A DNA stretch of 64,000 nucleotides from Onchocerca lupi. Taxonomy: Eukaryota; Nematoda; Chromadorea; Rhabditida; Onchocercidae. A program made the translations under genes and the position numbers. The stretch is from the NCBI GenBank assembly GCA_028564675.1, contig JAOVVO010000153.1, forward strand, positions 1 through 64,000. The letters run 5' to 3'. The notes under the pieces were generated by a model, which was not told the origin of the DNA, did no database searches, and worked only from the letters and a program-made list of their open reading frames with translations. Below are positions 49,129 to 61,309 of this stretch, piece after piece. Each line of letters starts with the position of its first letter. Positions within the stretch are counted from its first letter, which is position 1.

Positions 49129-50559
49129 CGATATTAATGAAGACAGGAGCAGTTGACTAGAAATAGTTATCTTCTACAAAATTTTATTCACATCTGGACT
49201 GTGTTTTTTGACAATTCAAATGAACTATTTTTGATGAAAGATGAAATTAAATAAGTCAAGCTTCGATTACTTTTGAGTAATTGTTTCTTTTATTTTTTCT
49301 AATTTAACGGGAAAGATGAGATGCAGAATTTAAATTTAAAAAAATTCCGAAATAAGTATAGGATGGATAAACATGTTTAAAGGAATAAATTGTGTCAATG
49401 ACTTCGAATTCTGCAATATAATATAATAATCAGAGAATTAAGATCAGAGTTCGTTAGTCTAAGGCCTTCCTTTTGTTAATTAGGATCTTTTGTTAATTAA
49501 TGGAAGGGAATATCATTAGAATCTCCACCGATTACTGTCTTCTTTGTAATTGGTATATGAATTCAACAACTTCAAAAGTATTCGTTTTAATTTGCCTTCA
49601 AGCTTTGTAGTGATTTTTAATTTTTCTGGAATACAAATCCGTTCATACAATAATTATAGTTATGATTCAATTCAGTATTTCTTATTCAGATTAGATTTTG
49701 AGTGAACAAACTGGATATTTAGTAGAATCAATTTCAAATATGAGTTATCCAGTCTAGTAATATCAATTTGTCCCAATAACTAATATGAGTTGCAAAGTAC
49801 CAAGGAATCAGACAGTATAAGCAACCGTCCCCGACTTGTAGTACTGTAAAAAATGGGAATCAGTTTGATATTCGGCAACTTATTAAGATTGACAAGAAAA
49901 TTAAAACTCAAAAATTTAAAAATCGATTCAAATTTTAAGGTAAGAGTAAGATTCCGACCAAAACATTGTGCTAAAGCTTCGGACGAGGACACTAAGTTTT
50001 CACAACGTCTCAGAGTTGGTGACACTGATGATTTGGTAGCATTTTGGTCCAGAGATGTTCGGTTTTGCAAATACTGTCTGGAATGTTTTAATATGTTTCT
50101 CTACGCCTGGCGGTATATTATTTCGTGTGTCTTGCTGTGTCGTGCTATCTCTTCAGTCATGATGTACTTTTCCGCCTAATTTCTTGCTTTCCTTACGTAA
50201 TTTTCATATATTCGCAGCATAATTTTTTCAATTTCTTATGAATCTAATTCTCCGCAAAAAATGGATTATTTCCTTGGTTTCAAACCAAATCCTCCGTACA
50301 GTATTTTTCCGCCTTTTTCCATCTATTCGGTTCGATGATTTTTCGCTATTAATCTCTGTTGTATCCATGGATCTTCGTGTTTATTACGTGCGTTTCACGC
50401 GTGTTCTTACACGTATTTCTGGTTTGTACACGTTATTCATCGTGTTATACGTTTCACGAATTTTGCAATATTTCATAAAAGTTATGCTGTTAACCTGGCA
50501 ATAAAAGCTGAAACAGATGAATTTTTTCATCATGCATTAGTTTCAGAATACCTTCAGTA
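49129..50559. promoter_or_regulatory. Divergent intergenic region between gene A and gtf2h1
   Basis: This 1.43 kb region should hold both promoters. The 49,800-50,180 part is less AT-rich and open on both strands (minus frame starting MQNRTSLDQNATKSS, plus frame containing RFRPKHCAKASDEDTKF), but neither has a family match or good splice partners. At 50386-50459 there is a cluster of ACGT-core words, including ACGTG, the palindrome CACGCGTG (50396-50403) and two ACACGT. Such words are bound by bHLH-type and related factors; the link is inference. Confidence 0.4.
50547..50559 (+). promoter_or_regulatory. Probable trans-splice (SL) acceptor of gtf2h1
   Basis: Sequence aataccttcag ends at 50557, two bases before the ATG at 50560. 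Confidence 0.5.
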
Positions 50560-53500
50560 ATGTCTAACACGGATTTACTCTTACGTGTAGAACATGTGAA
50601 ATATCGTATGCCAGGTGCTGCTAAATCACCTGTTGGTACCTTTTATGTTTACGAGGATAGAGTCGAATGGTTGGATAATGTTTCGGATGAGAAGCTTGTC
50701 GTCATGTTCAGCGATATTAGAGGTAAAGGTTGACCTATTTAAAACCCCAAATAAAATAAAAAAACCTCAAATAGTTCAGGAAATCAAATGATGGGAGCGA
50801 CCAAAACAGACAAAATATGTTATGGAATTTAATGTCATCGCACTGAATCTGTAAAAATCAAATGTTTTTGTATTCTAATTTTTTTTGAGGAAAAGAATAC
50901 AATTTCGCTCTCGAAATTCCTGAACATTAAATTTGAAAATGCATTGTTGCATGGGCTATTGAGTTTTGCTTTTTATTTACAAACATTTGAATCATTCTTT
51001 CCATCCATTTTCTACGAAATGCTTTCGTAATTTCAGGACAACGAATTTCGCCACCAAACAAAACAAAAACACAGCTTCAAATATGTAAACATAATGAAGA
51101 ACAAGCGACATTTGTTTTCGTTAACCCACTTGGGAAGGAGGCAAGTTTTGGTTTGTTATTATTATTCATTATAGATTTAGAATGGATAATGAGCAACTAC
51201 TGCCAGATAATATTCAATATACAGGCATCTATCAGTTTATGATTTTTTTAAATATATTCAGGCTTTTTAAAATGAACCCGAAAAGAACAAAGTATAAAAA
51301 AATACTATTCTCAATATAAAAAAATCAAATAGCTGTATGTTTTGACTACCAATTGACAAAATTTTTTTGTAGGAAGATTTTCATAATATATTGAGAAAAA
51401 CATAATCATATTAGTTTTAGATGCATGTAAAGGATCGCGATTTGGTAAAGGAAATGTTACAACAAGCGCTTATACATCATAGGCAGATTGCTAATCAAGT
51501 TAGAATAATTTGCTAAATTTCAGATATTAGATTTTCATTTTGAAATATTTGAATGCCTGTTAGAAAAGTTTCAAATCGGAAATTTCTTGACTAATGAGCA
51601 CGATTCTTGTTAAATTCTTGCTAAAGATACTTTCAGAATGCGGCACAGTTATTGAAATATAGTAAAACGAAAGAACTAGAAGCAAAGAAGAAGATTTTAG
51701 AGCGCAACAAGCATTTGCAAGAATTATACAAGCATTTAGTTGCATCAAAGCTAATATCTGCTCAAGATTTTTGGAGTGAATATTATCAAAATGTTAGTTT
51801 GAAATATATTGGAATCATATGCCATTATAATTATATATATATATGTCTTTTATTTTAAAGAAATACGGTTTTGAGCACAGGGCAGTATTCTGCATTTTAT
51901 GAAAATGCACTCACTGCAAGGAATATTAATAATTCAACTTAGATAAATGAAAAGAAATAGGAGACTAAAACATATATGTATATAAGGTTTAACATCTCAA
52001 ACTTCATTATTCTTAGAACAGTGGAATCTCAATAAAAATTCAGTTGTAATTTATTGAATGAATTATTATCTCTTCAAGCTTTATATCGAACGATTTATTT
52101 AGAATGACACAGATAACGACAAATTAGGTGTTTCAAGTGGGTTTCTGAGCAGCATAGCGCAATCCGAAGGCACGAATGGAGTCAAGTTAAATCTCAATAT
52201 TGACACAATTCAGAGTATATTCAGGACTTATCCAGCAGGTTTTTCACTTCATTAAATTCTTCAGTTTCACTATTCCAAATTTTTTAAAAGAGTTAATTCA
52301 AATCTTCTTTAATTCTAGTAGAAAAGAAGCATCTGGAACTAGTACCGCACGAAATGACCGAACAAGAATTTTGGGCCAAATTTTTCCAATCACACTATTT
52401 TCATCGTGAACGTGAGGTAGCGCCTAGTTCATCTGATCCGTTTTCGGATTGCATTAAAGCTGATAATGCTGGTAATGTTTGACATTTATCATACTCATTT
52501 TATGATTGAGAACTCTTGCAATTTTTAGCCTATAATATTAGAATTATTTAAAAGAACTTGCCTTTTGCCTCGTTCTTTTTCATTGCAGAAACAATACATT
52601 CTAATTGAATTTTCCAGAAATGCGTAAACTATTGGATACAAAGATTGCCCATAAGACCCTCGATTTTTCATATATTCACGATGATCCTTTAATTGTAGGT
52701 TACAATTTTTTTTCTTATTATTAGAAATATTCAAAGCTTTCTGTTAATAAATTAGGTAAAATATACATGAAAAAATTTTTTTATTGCTGAATCTTTCAAA
52801 AAATTGAATTTTTAGAACAACATATCGTCCTCGTCGCAGTATGCTTCTTCAACAAAAGATATTTTGATGAAAAGATTCAATTATTATTCAGAGCGGGTTT
52901 TGCTTGCTACAGCCGAAAATGAAATGCCCAGTATTGCGAATTTCGAAGAGCAATCGAATGAAGAAAGCACAAAAGTATTTTTTATTATTTTTTGAATAGG
53001 AAATTTTGCAAGAATTGATTCAAACCATCGTTGATTTTAATGGACATTGTGACAAAATTTAATCATCCGGTCAGTTTATTTATTCTGGTGATATCAGAAT
53101 TACGCGGCATATACAATCGCATATGATTTTCTTGAGAGATAATATGGGATGATAGCAGTTAAACATTATCGTTTAAGCTGTCTATTGATTCAATTATTCC
53201 TGGTTCATATCGTTTGATCGGTGATCTTACTTGGTGGGCGCTTCAAGTTAATGTCCCTTATTTATTATTAATTTGAATACTGTAAATTTTCTTTCACTGT
53301 CAACTTCATTATCTAAGCTTGGTTTTTCCAGGTGGATAAACCGAAATCAGAAGAGGATGAAAATGAAATAATACTAGAAAGTGAGGAGTTGAAGTCAGAT
53401 CAGCACGAGGAACAATTAGACCTTATTTCATTTGCAGTAAGTGGTGTAGTCAGATCAACAAAACATTATACCGATGAGCAAGCACAAACTTATCGAGATA

Positions 53501-54916
53501 CCGTGTTAAGGCTATGCGAAGCTATGCCGGATAATGAAGATTCTGATGATGTAAGTTGCATTTCGTCCATTCCAAAAAAAAAAAAAAAAAAATTAGTTTG
53601 GAGGATTTCTTCAGAATTCTTTAAAATTCTCCATTATTAATATTTTGTTTTTTTCACATTTTATCGAAAGCGTTTATTCCATATACGTTAGTTTTTTTTC
53701 AGTTTTGTTTTATATTCAGAAAAACGATTGCAGGATTTAGAAGATGACTCGGATAATGATTATGAAGATCTCTTAAGATTAGCCACTGCTGCTACACGAA
53801 CAGCATCAGCTAAGTGCGTTACATCAGAATTGACTGCAACAGATATAGTTGATTTACAAGCAATCCATGATTCTGTTGCTGAGCTATTAAAGCATTTCTG
53901 GATGTGTTTTCCGCCAACGAATCCTGATATGGATGAAAAAGTTAGTTTATTTGCAGGATTTCTTTCAGTGATTGAAAAATTTTCTGAGTATACACTTATC
54001 AAAGTTAAAAATTATCATTTTGTTAATATTTAAATATGGATGTATTTTCAGTTAAAAAGGATGAATGTAACTTTACGGAGTTTCGAAGAAAGTAAAATTG
54101 CTTCAGCGGAGGAACGATTTGGAGAAAAAAATGTAAGTGGACCATAATATTATTTTCAAAATACACTAGTGAAATTTTAGATATCTGTCCACTTATGATA
54201 TGTTTTTATCAGATTAGAATTTTTTGTCTTAAGGATTTAGCCCATTGACATTATAAGTTTTCTTCTGAAAACTGATGCTTGGCCATTTCTGCGATAAATT
54301 TTATCATATCGAGAAATTTACTGACTAAATATACCAGAACCTATTGTATTTTAATATTGATAGTTGCTCAGAAATCCACTTGAAACACTTGTCGGTATTT
54401 GTGTGTGTCTTTCTAAATTAGTCGTTCAAATATATAGCTTGAAAGAGCAATAATTCATTCAATAAATTACAGTAATTCAACGAAATGCTTGTTGCACTCT
54501 AGAATCTTCTTTTTTGCTTCTAATTCTTGCTTTTTACTATACTTTAACAATTATACAACATTCTAAAAGTATCTTTAACAAAATTTAATGAGCATCATGC
54601 TCATCATTCAGGACGTTTTCGACTCGAAACTTCTCAAATAGACTATTCAAGTATTTCTAAATAAAAATCTAAGATCTGAGTTTAGCAATCGCACTAACTT
54701 TCAACTTGGACACTTTATTTACTTTATATAAAAATATAGTTATGCTGAGTTATATTTATTAATCCCTTCAAATTACTGGTTATTTGGGTGATATCTTCAT
54801 TACAGTTTATTTATCAATTTTTTTAGTGATTTCATTTTCAGCTTGCACGTTGTCGGCAAATGCTCAATTTTGCGTATACGCGTTATGATGCATATTTGCA
54901 GAAAAAGAAGAAATAG
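50560..54916 (+). CDS. gtf2h1: TFIIH subunit 1 (p62 / Tfb1 homologue)
   Basis: Twelve exons, all in phase: 50560-50722, 51037-51140, 51421-51498, 51637-51792, 52103-52238, 52319-52471, 52618-52694, 52816-52974, 53332-53550, 53734-53940, 54052-54132 and 54842-54916. They give 535 residues, against about 548 in human p62. Residues 1 to about 105 are the PH/PTB-like domain (start LLRVEHVKYRMPGAAKSPVG; FVFVNPLGKE further on) that contacts activators, TFIIE and XPC. Two BSD domains follow: LQELYKHLVASKLISAQDFW (about 140-160) and HEMTEQEFWAKFFQSHYFHR (about 225-245). The C-terminal helical part contains LLKHFWMCFPPTNPDMDEK and ends in a lysine run. p62 is a structural core subunit of TFIIH, used in RNA polymerase II initiation and nucleotide excision repair. 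The second intron uses GC-AG (donor GAG/GCAAGT at 51141); no GT alternative keeps the frame. The start is fixed by homology and by the acceptor two bases upstream. Confidence 0.95.
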
Positions 54917-55715
54917 GTTTTTTTTTTTCAAATTCAGATCTATATTTTGTTTTTGACGAATTGAGGCAGTAAGGAATGATATGTATTTTAAAACGATATA
55001 TATTTTTGTAATTTAGATCCATATTTTAAAAAAAAAAGGCAGTCGGAAATATTTAGAATAACATAAAATTATTCCATGGACTGAGAAAATCTTATTATGG
55101 CTTATCTCCTTAGAATTCCTTTCATGTCTGAGTAATCTTTTAATAGTTCTTCTCGGGACAAGTATTTTCTGATAGGAACAATTGACCTATATTCTGGTAA
55201 AATAGCCACTTTCGTCAGTTGTTCTTACTTGATATAAGTCATATCTCAATCTACTTATGCCTTACAATACTTTCCTACTTCAGCATTCTTTTTGAAACTT
55301 ATCTGACGGATTATTGTTGATAAGTAAATTAATTACAAGATATTTATGAAGGAGAAAGAAAAGTGGAAATTTATTTCGAAAATAAATTTACTTATTTTTG
55401 AGATATATTTGACTCTATTTATGTATAGTAATGCTTTACATTCGTCCAAACTTAACTGTTCTGGCATTGCATTTCAAGACGGGTAATTTATTTTTTGTTT
55501 TACGCTAATTAAGAATTGATTTTTTTTTATTGAAGAGTAGTAATTGTTATCTGAGCAGAAAATATTTGATGATTTTTGCATGGGAAGTTTTTAGATTGAA
55601 TAGGGTTTTTAGTTTTTGGAACTTTAAATGTTTGTTTATGGTCTTTTTGTTTTAAATATTTATTTAGTGTTTGTAGTGATATTGACTTTTTTTGAAAAGA
55701 AGTATGTGATACAAG
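54917..55715. other. 3' region of gtf2h1
   Basis: AT-rich 3' UTR and intergenic sequence. No splice-consistent exons were found. Confidence 0.45.
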
Positions 55716-55838
55716 ATGTTGCGTTACAAATTTTTCTACTTATTACGACGGGTGAGCTCGCAAGAGATGGAAAAAAAAAGACATCGTATGTTAATCAATG
55801 AGCTTCAGAGAGTTTTGCTTCCGGATTTTGAAGATTAA
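55716..55838 (+). CDS. Intact 40-residue ORF
   Basis: ATG to TAA with no intron, starting MLRYKFFYLLRRVSSQEMEK and ending VLLPDFED. The composition is protein-like, not AT-driven: an amphipathic basic first half, a Lys/Arg/His run, then an acidic end. The basic, hydrophobic N-terminus could be a mitochondrial presequence or a short helix, and small mitochondrial assembly factors have this size. An in-frame TGA lies just upstream, so this ATG is the start unless the segment is a spliced exon. No family is recognised. It lies 800 bases after gtf2h1 on the same strand, so a downstream operon gene is conceivable. Confidence 0.4.
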   Translation: MLRYKFFYLLRRVSSQEMEKKRHRMLINELQRVLLPDFED

Positions 55839-58403
55839 ATCCAATTTTGATAGCTCATTTTAATGTGGAATCGGCTTAACGTCAAGGCACATTCGGATTT
55901 TTTCTCGGAAACATTCAGATAGGTTATAAAGGCACTCTTTGGATTAACGGTCGAAATTATCGAAAAGCTAACTGCTTGAGATCCATAAATCTTTTTTTTT
56001 TTTTTTTTTTTTTTGCTTTGAGCAGTGGGATTTTTGGTGGTGAACTTATTCCGACAGAGAATAGGAAGATTTAATACGTGGAAAAGGAGATAATATGCTA
56101 GCAATCCGGTTGGTGGAAATAATTATGGTTGAGAATAATTTGTTGTTTTAATTGTTTTAAAATTGTTGATAGGTTTTATATTGTTGTTCATTCAGGTATA
56201 TATTTTTTTTAAATATGCTAAAGATGCTGATTTGTATTTATTCGATCTCGAAGCATAAATTCTTTATCGTTTATTAATATTTGGATCATTTGTTTTTGTT
56301 AATTTTCATACGGTTACTTGTTAAAAACAATAAAATGCTAAAACTTTGTTTCAAAATGACAATGCAAATAATAAAAATGTCGTAGTTTGTTCCCACCATT
56401 ACTGTAAGAACAAACATAATGATGTTATTGTCATAGTAAAATTACGGGGACTGGAAATAGTGATATATGAAGCTTATGTTCGAAATATAACGATCCGTGA
56501 GAAGGCCTAAATACTAGGCGATTTTGGATTTGGCGCTGGAACTTAGTTTTAGAAATATTTGAATTTGATTTATGATATAGTTTATATGTTCAGGTATGTA
56601 TTGCTTTGATCCTTGATTCATCGGTTGCAAGATGAACCAAAAATACTTGATTGTTTTGCCGCTGTCGGTGTTAGAAAACCGATAAACTGTTTATCAGGAT
56701 AACAATTGATAGTGTTGTTGATATCAGTATTAGTTAAAATTCATTCTATTTATTTCTAAAATGGCATTTTATAAAATATATTGGTTAAGTAAATTCAAAT
56801 GAGAAAGTTGGAAAAAAATGCATTACAGTACAAATAGCATAAAGGTGATAATGCAAGAAAATTTTGCTTGGAAGTTAGTTTTAGTGACAATCAGTCTGAA
56901 GAATTCGGATATTTAAATTTTGTAGTATGTTAGATAGATAAATAAGTGATAAGCAATTAAACTGAAAAGTTATGTGGACATAAAATTTTTATTTTTTTTG
57001 AAAAATTCTAGAGATTTTCTTTGAAAAATTGTGTATAGAGGCTCCAACATTTGGACAAATCTTTCGATATAAGGGATTTTTCGATATAAATTCCTATTCG
57101 CTTTGAAAAAGATAAATATAGGCAACAGAAAAAGAAATAAATAATAAGCAGTGAAATGAAACTTGAAAAAGTTCATGTGGACATAAGTTTTAAGTTTTCT
57201 TTTTCTGAAAAATTAGAGTTTTTAAAAAAATTGGAAGGACGTAGAGTTTCTAAGACTTGGGTAAAATTTTCAGTCTTAGTAATCCTGAAGAAAAATTTGC
57301 AACTTCGAAATTGAAAAAAAAAAAAAAGAAATGAAAGCAAATTAATCGTGACAATCAATCAGTCTCATTTTTTGATTGTCGTAACAGATACAATTTTGAT
57401 TGTTTGCAGAAGAATTCTCAATTTTCTTGTTCATCCTGATTGTTTGTTTTTCTGGAGCCTCTTCTTATCACAAGCTAAAATATTATGTGATTGATCAAAT
57501 AGAAAAATTACGACTACAATAAAAAACTGGAAAACCTCAAATTTAACGTTGCAAGTTTGAGGTACTCTTCGTTAGTGTCGAGATTTTCAGTTTAAATTTT
57601 ATTTTCCCGCCAAGCGAATAAAATTAACAATTATGGATTTGCAGAACTACATTGGAAAGAACGACTGTATTAGAACCAATCAAATGTGCAAAAATTAGTA
57701 AAATTGGATAACTAACAGTAGGATATTTGACTGAAATGCAGCATTCTTTTAGAAAGTTTTAACTTAAGATAAATTACAATTAAGATTAACTGAATCAACA
57801 TATTACTGAATTGTACAGATTATCCGGATGTATCTGATTTTTACTGATTCATTAACTATCAATCAATAAAATAGTCATCAAATCATTTCAACATGTGCAA
57901 AAGAAGAAAGAAAAAAGTTAGAAAAGAATTGTAATTGAAAAGAAGAGATAATTAGTTGTTTATCTTGCGAGGACTTTTTAAATATTACACATTTATCTTT
58001 TTTTTCCATCAGCAAATAAATTGTACAATCTGTGAGCGAATTGATACGTTACAATGGATCGAATTGGAATGAGCGAAAATTAATGAGGAGATTTTCCGAA
58101 TTATTCACTTTTTTTTTTTTGAAATAATTAGAAGACAGAAACTTTCGTTTTTTCTTTTTTTTTTAATTTTCAAACTCTTCAATTTTCATTGAAACTTTTC
58201 AAGGTTCGAAGATGAGAGCTTAAAGATGCGTGAAACTTCCATCGAATACGCCTATTCTAATGCAATCTCATTTCCTAATTTCAAAACGATCGGTTAAGAT
58301 TCATCATTTTAACAACCAAGTTTTTGCATTTTATTCACATATATTTTCAAAAAACTACGTTTTTTACCGCATCAAACGTGACGTCTGGGAAGCAACATGC
58401 ATT
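55839..58403. other. Intergenic, no supported gene
   Basis: AT-rich sequence with a poly-T run at 55990-56014. Around 56,963-57,060 and 57,170-57,270 two diverged copies of a segment starting atgtggacataa are spaced about 206 bases apart, and their minus frames both begin near MST in reverse. The copies are non-coding by composition. Confidence 0.4.
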
Positions 58404-58519
58404 GCATCATGCGTTTTACACGTACAAAGCATCAAGCGTTTTACACGTACAAAGCATCAAGCGTTTTACATGTACAAAGCACCATGCGTTTAACACGTAA
58501 AAAGCATCAAGCGTTTTAG
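58404..58519. repeat. 25-bp tandem repeat, about 4.6 copies
   Basis: The unit gcatcaagcgttttacacgt + acaaa is repeated at 58404, 58429, 58454, 58479 and 58504 (partial), with one to four changes per copy. Units are contiguous, without unique spacers, so this is a minisatellite and not CRISPR. Each unit carries the ACACGT word also seen in the gtf2h1 upstream cluster. A plus frame from 58230 runs through it but is otherwise ordinary and has no splice support. Confidence 0.9.
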
Positions 58520-59313
58520 TCGGGAAGAAATGAATATAAAACATTATCAGTGTAAGAGCTGCTTCATTATTATTTTTATCTTATCAAAATAGTAAAATGA
58601 ATGCAAATATAAAAAATTTTTTGAACTTATATTATATATATACTGCTATGACAACAAAGATCAATTGCAGACGAAACAAGACCAATCGAGAATTTTCAAG
58701 TTCAAGAGTGAAAGCTTAAAAATGTGTGGAATTTCTATCGATACTGTCTTCAAAAATATGAAAATGTTTGTTATAAAGAAAATCGGCGTCTGTAAGCATA
58801 ACGTAATTAATTAATTATTAATTAGTGAGCTACTCAAGTAAGTTTCATTTATTTGAGTTATCTTAGTATCATAATGAATAAGTAAATTATAAAATTAAAA
58901 ATAAGTTATATCGAGTGAATACGATAATTCATCCATCTGGCATCAATGGTTGACATTAAAGCTTTTTACACATACTGTGAAATAATGCTGAAGCATCTCT
59001 AAATGATTTCTGTTAGCTTTATTTTGGATTTAAAAATCAAATTTAAAGATAAATAATTGAAAATATAGCCCAGTTTGTGGAATCACAAAAATACACCTTA
59101 AAAAGTACAGCGCATGACAATTAATAACGAATCGAACCGAAATTACACACAATCTGTATAAAGCCAGTTTTTTAAATTGAATTAGAAATAATTAAGTCAA
59201 AGATATCAGAATTGGTAATGGAATGTAAAAAAGATATATAAAATCAACAAAATGATTGTAATATCGTATAGAATTATCAAGAATTAGGTTTGATTTTAAA
59301 GTGATTATTTCAG
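58520..59313. other. Intergenic, no supported gene
   Basis: AT-rich sequence and probable 3' region of the minus-strand gene beginning at 61309. No coding chain was found on either strand. Confidence 0.4.
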
Positions 59314-59486
59314 TTAGGTTGTAAAATTCTTGAAGAAATTATGTGCGAGAGAAAAAAAACAAAAGTAAGGATAGAAAGGGATTAGCCCTCGCGGACGTTT
59401 GTTGCGAATAATCTCATCGTTTGCGATTTTTGAATTAAAATCACTAGAAACTTCATCAAAAGGATTGACTTCTCGCTTAATCCCCT
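59314..59486 (-). CDS. Candidate alternative 3' coding exon
   Basis: On the minus strand an acceptor (tcttcacttag) opens a 56-codon frame to TAA with clearly protein-like content: GIKREVNPFDEVSSDFNSK, then RNKRPRGLIPFYPYF. It is less AT-rich than its surroundings. It needs one base from the previous exon. The upstream membrane-protein gene has a GT in that phase within its second exon (after LQPP, donor GTATCG), which would swap the last residues SIEGLI for this longer tail. Alternatively it is an exon of another gene. The final 20 residues, rich in Phe, may lie beyond the true end. Confidence 0.35.
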
Positions 59487-60231
59487 CTAAGTGAAGAGAA
59501 TTTTAACTTCAAATGTTCACGATTATTTAGATTTTCATTTCCATAATTTCAGATTTAAACCACATTCAACATTTTGATACCAAAGAGATGGTTAAGTTTC
59601 GTTTGCTGTACTAGGTCTGCTAAATTATATAAGAAGAAGAAACCTTAAATCAAACAGGTTTTTTCAAAAATAATATCATTTATGCTATATCTAAAATATG
59701 AAAAGACCTGAAATAATCATTGAAATACTATAATGCAAACAATTTACTTCAAATACAAAAGTAATTATTCATTTTACATCGTGGAATTGACAAAATATGG
59801 AATAAAAAAAAGTGCTGAGCAAAAGACAAACAAATGTTAGACACTATTTGGTTTTAAATTTGTATTTAAATAATGGTTTAATATGACTGTTTTTTTTTTT
59901 TTTTTTTTTTTGAAATACCATTCTCGAAAGCGGAAAAAGAAATTATTCTTTCTGGCTGCATTTGTATGAAAATTATTCGAAGAAAAGTTCCAATCGTTCG
60001 TTTGCTGAAATTTTTCAATATTTTGATTTAATCTATTATATCATTCAAAATGACCAAGATCTATTCAGATTTATCAAAATATTTTAGAATTTCTACCAGA
60101 TTTCTTCCAATTTTACAATTTCTTATAGAAAAATTGAATTTTGTTATCAACCAATCATTGACAAATACGCATTAGTCATTGTAAAAATAAAGCTGTTAAA
60201 ATTTTCATACAATTTTTACACGTTATTGAAA

Positions 60232-61309
60232 TTAAATAAGTCCTTCGATACTAGGAGGCTGTAAGTAAGGCAAATTTTTAGCATGTTGATATTCCTCGAA
60301 TTGTGGTCGATATTCGCCGTGATTGCGACGTCGTTCTTTTAATTTGCGATAACCCAAGTAACCACAAATAAGGAGAATAACAATTACAACCTGAAAAATT
60401 ATCAATTTTTGCAATAATCCTTGGTTAGATAAATTTCGACTACTTTGATTGATATGTCTTGCAGTTCTTTTTCTGCAAATTCACAAAAACAAAATTTTCC
60501 AACACCAAAATAGATAATCTACTTTTAAATCGTCTTAAACCTTTTTTTTTTAAAAATTTTTTGCTCACTTTTGTTTATCGAAAATAACTTCCGGAAAAGA
60601 CTTAAAATTACAGAAATTAGAATATTTCTTTTAAACTTGCTAGGTTGTTAATACTCCAGATCGCTTGACCTTTGCTGATTACTACAGCAGTAGATTTTTA
60701 ATCCGAAAATTTCAATGTATGTTTTACCGAACTGTCATGCATACCTTTTTTTTCTACCCCCCACTATTAAAATTCGAAAATCAATTTTAGCAGAAGCATG
60801 CGTGAATCATACTGAATCGAAGTTATATTGAGTTTTGAGACTTTTGAAGTGCTGATAAAAAACAAATTCTTGATAAAATGGAACTTCGAATCACTAATCG
60901 ATACTCAAAGTAATTTTGTCAAAAGCAGATGACAACTTAACAAAAAGAAAGTTACAATTTATGGAAACAGGAAAGAAATTAGTTTTTACGTTCCAATCAA
61001 ATTTGTTTATCAAGAGGAATGTCAATTTTCTTCAAAAATATTTTTTAATCTTCTAGATTCATCAATTTCCTCTTAATTAAAAATAATGATTGATTGAATT
61101 TTGATTAAGTAAAAGTATAAAAAAATTTTTGAATTATTACAAAAAAATCAATTCTCCTATTCAAAGTTATGATATTTCTGAAATAAAAAGAAAAAAATAC
61201 TTACTAGAACAATAATTACAATAATATCTATTCTAGTACCATTCACATCATCAGTACTTTTTGCGGTAGTTGTTGTAGATATTGTCGTGATGGAACTTAC
61301 TTCAGACAT
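60232..61309 (-). CDS. Small single-pass membrane protein, 87 residues
   Basis: Exon 1 is 61309-61205 (35 codons, GTAAGT donor) and exon 2 is 60390-60232 (acceptor aatttttcag, ending TAA). Both joins are phase 0. The N-terminus is short and Ser/Thr-rich (SSITTISTTTTAKS) with an N-G-T sequon. A membrane span crosses the splice junction (IDIIVIIVLVVIVILLICGY), followed by a strongly basic stop-transfer (RKLKERRR) and a tail ending KNLPYLQPPSIEGLI. There is no cleavable signal peptide, so N-out type III topology is likely from the positive-inside rule. The family is not recognised; the tail looks conserved enough to be a binding motif. An internal GTAAGT just after the third codon could be a cryptic donor, but using it would lose the span. 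Confidence 0.65.

Noticed and set aside
56970..57358. Two minus-strand ORFs sharing similar ends
   Set aside because: Similarity comes from a diverged non-coding duplication; Phe/Lys-rich content and no splice support.
58404..58519. CRISPR-like regular repeats
   Set aside because: The 25-base units are directly contiguous with no unique spacers, in a eukaryotic genome.
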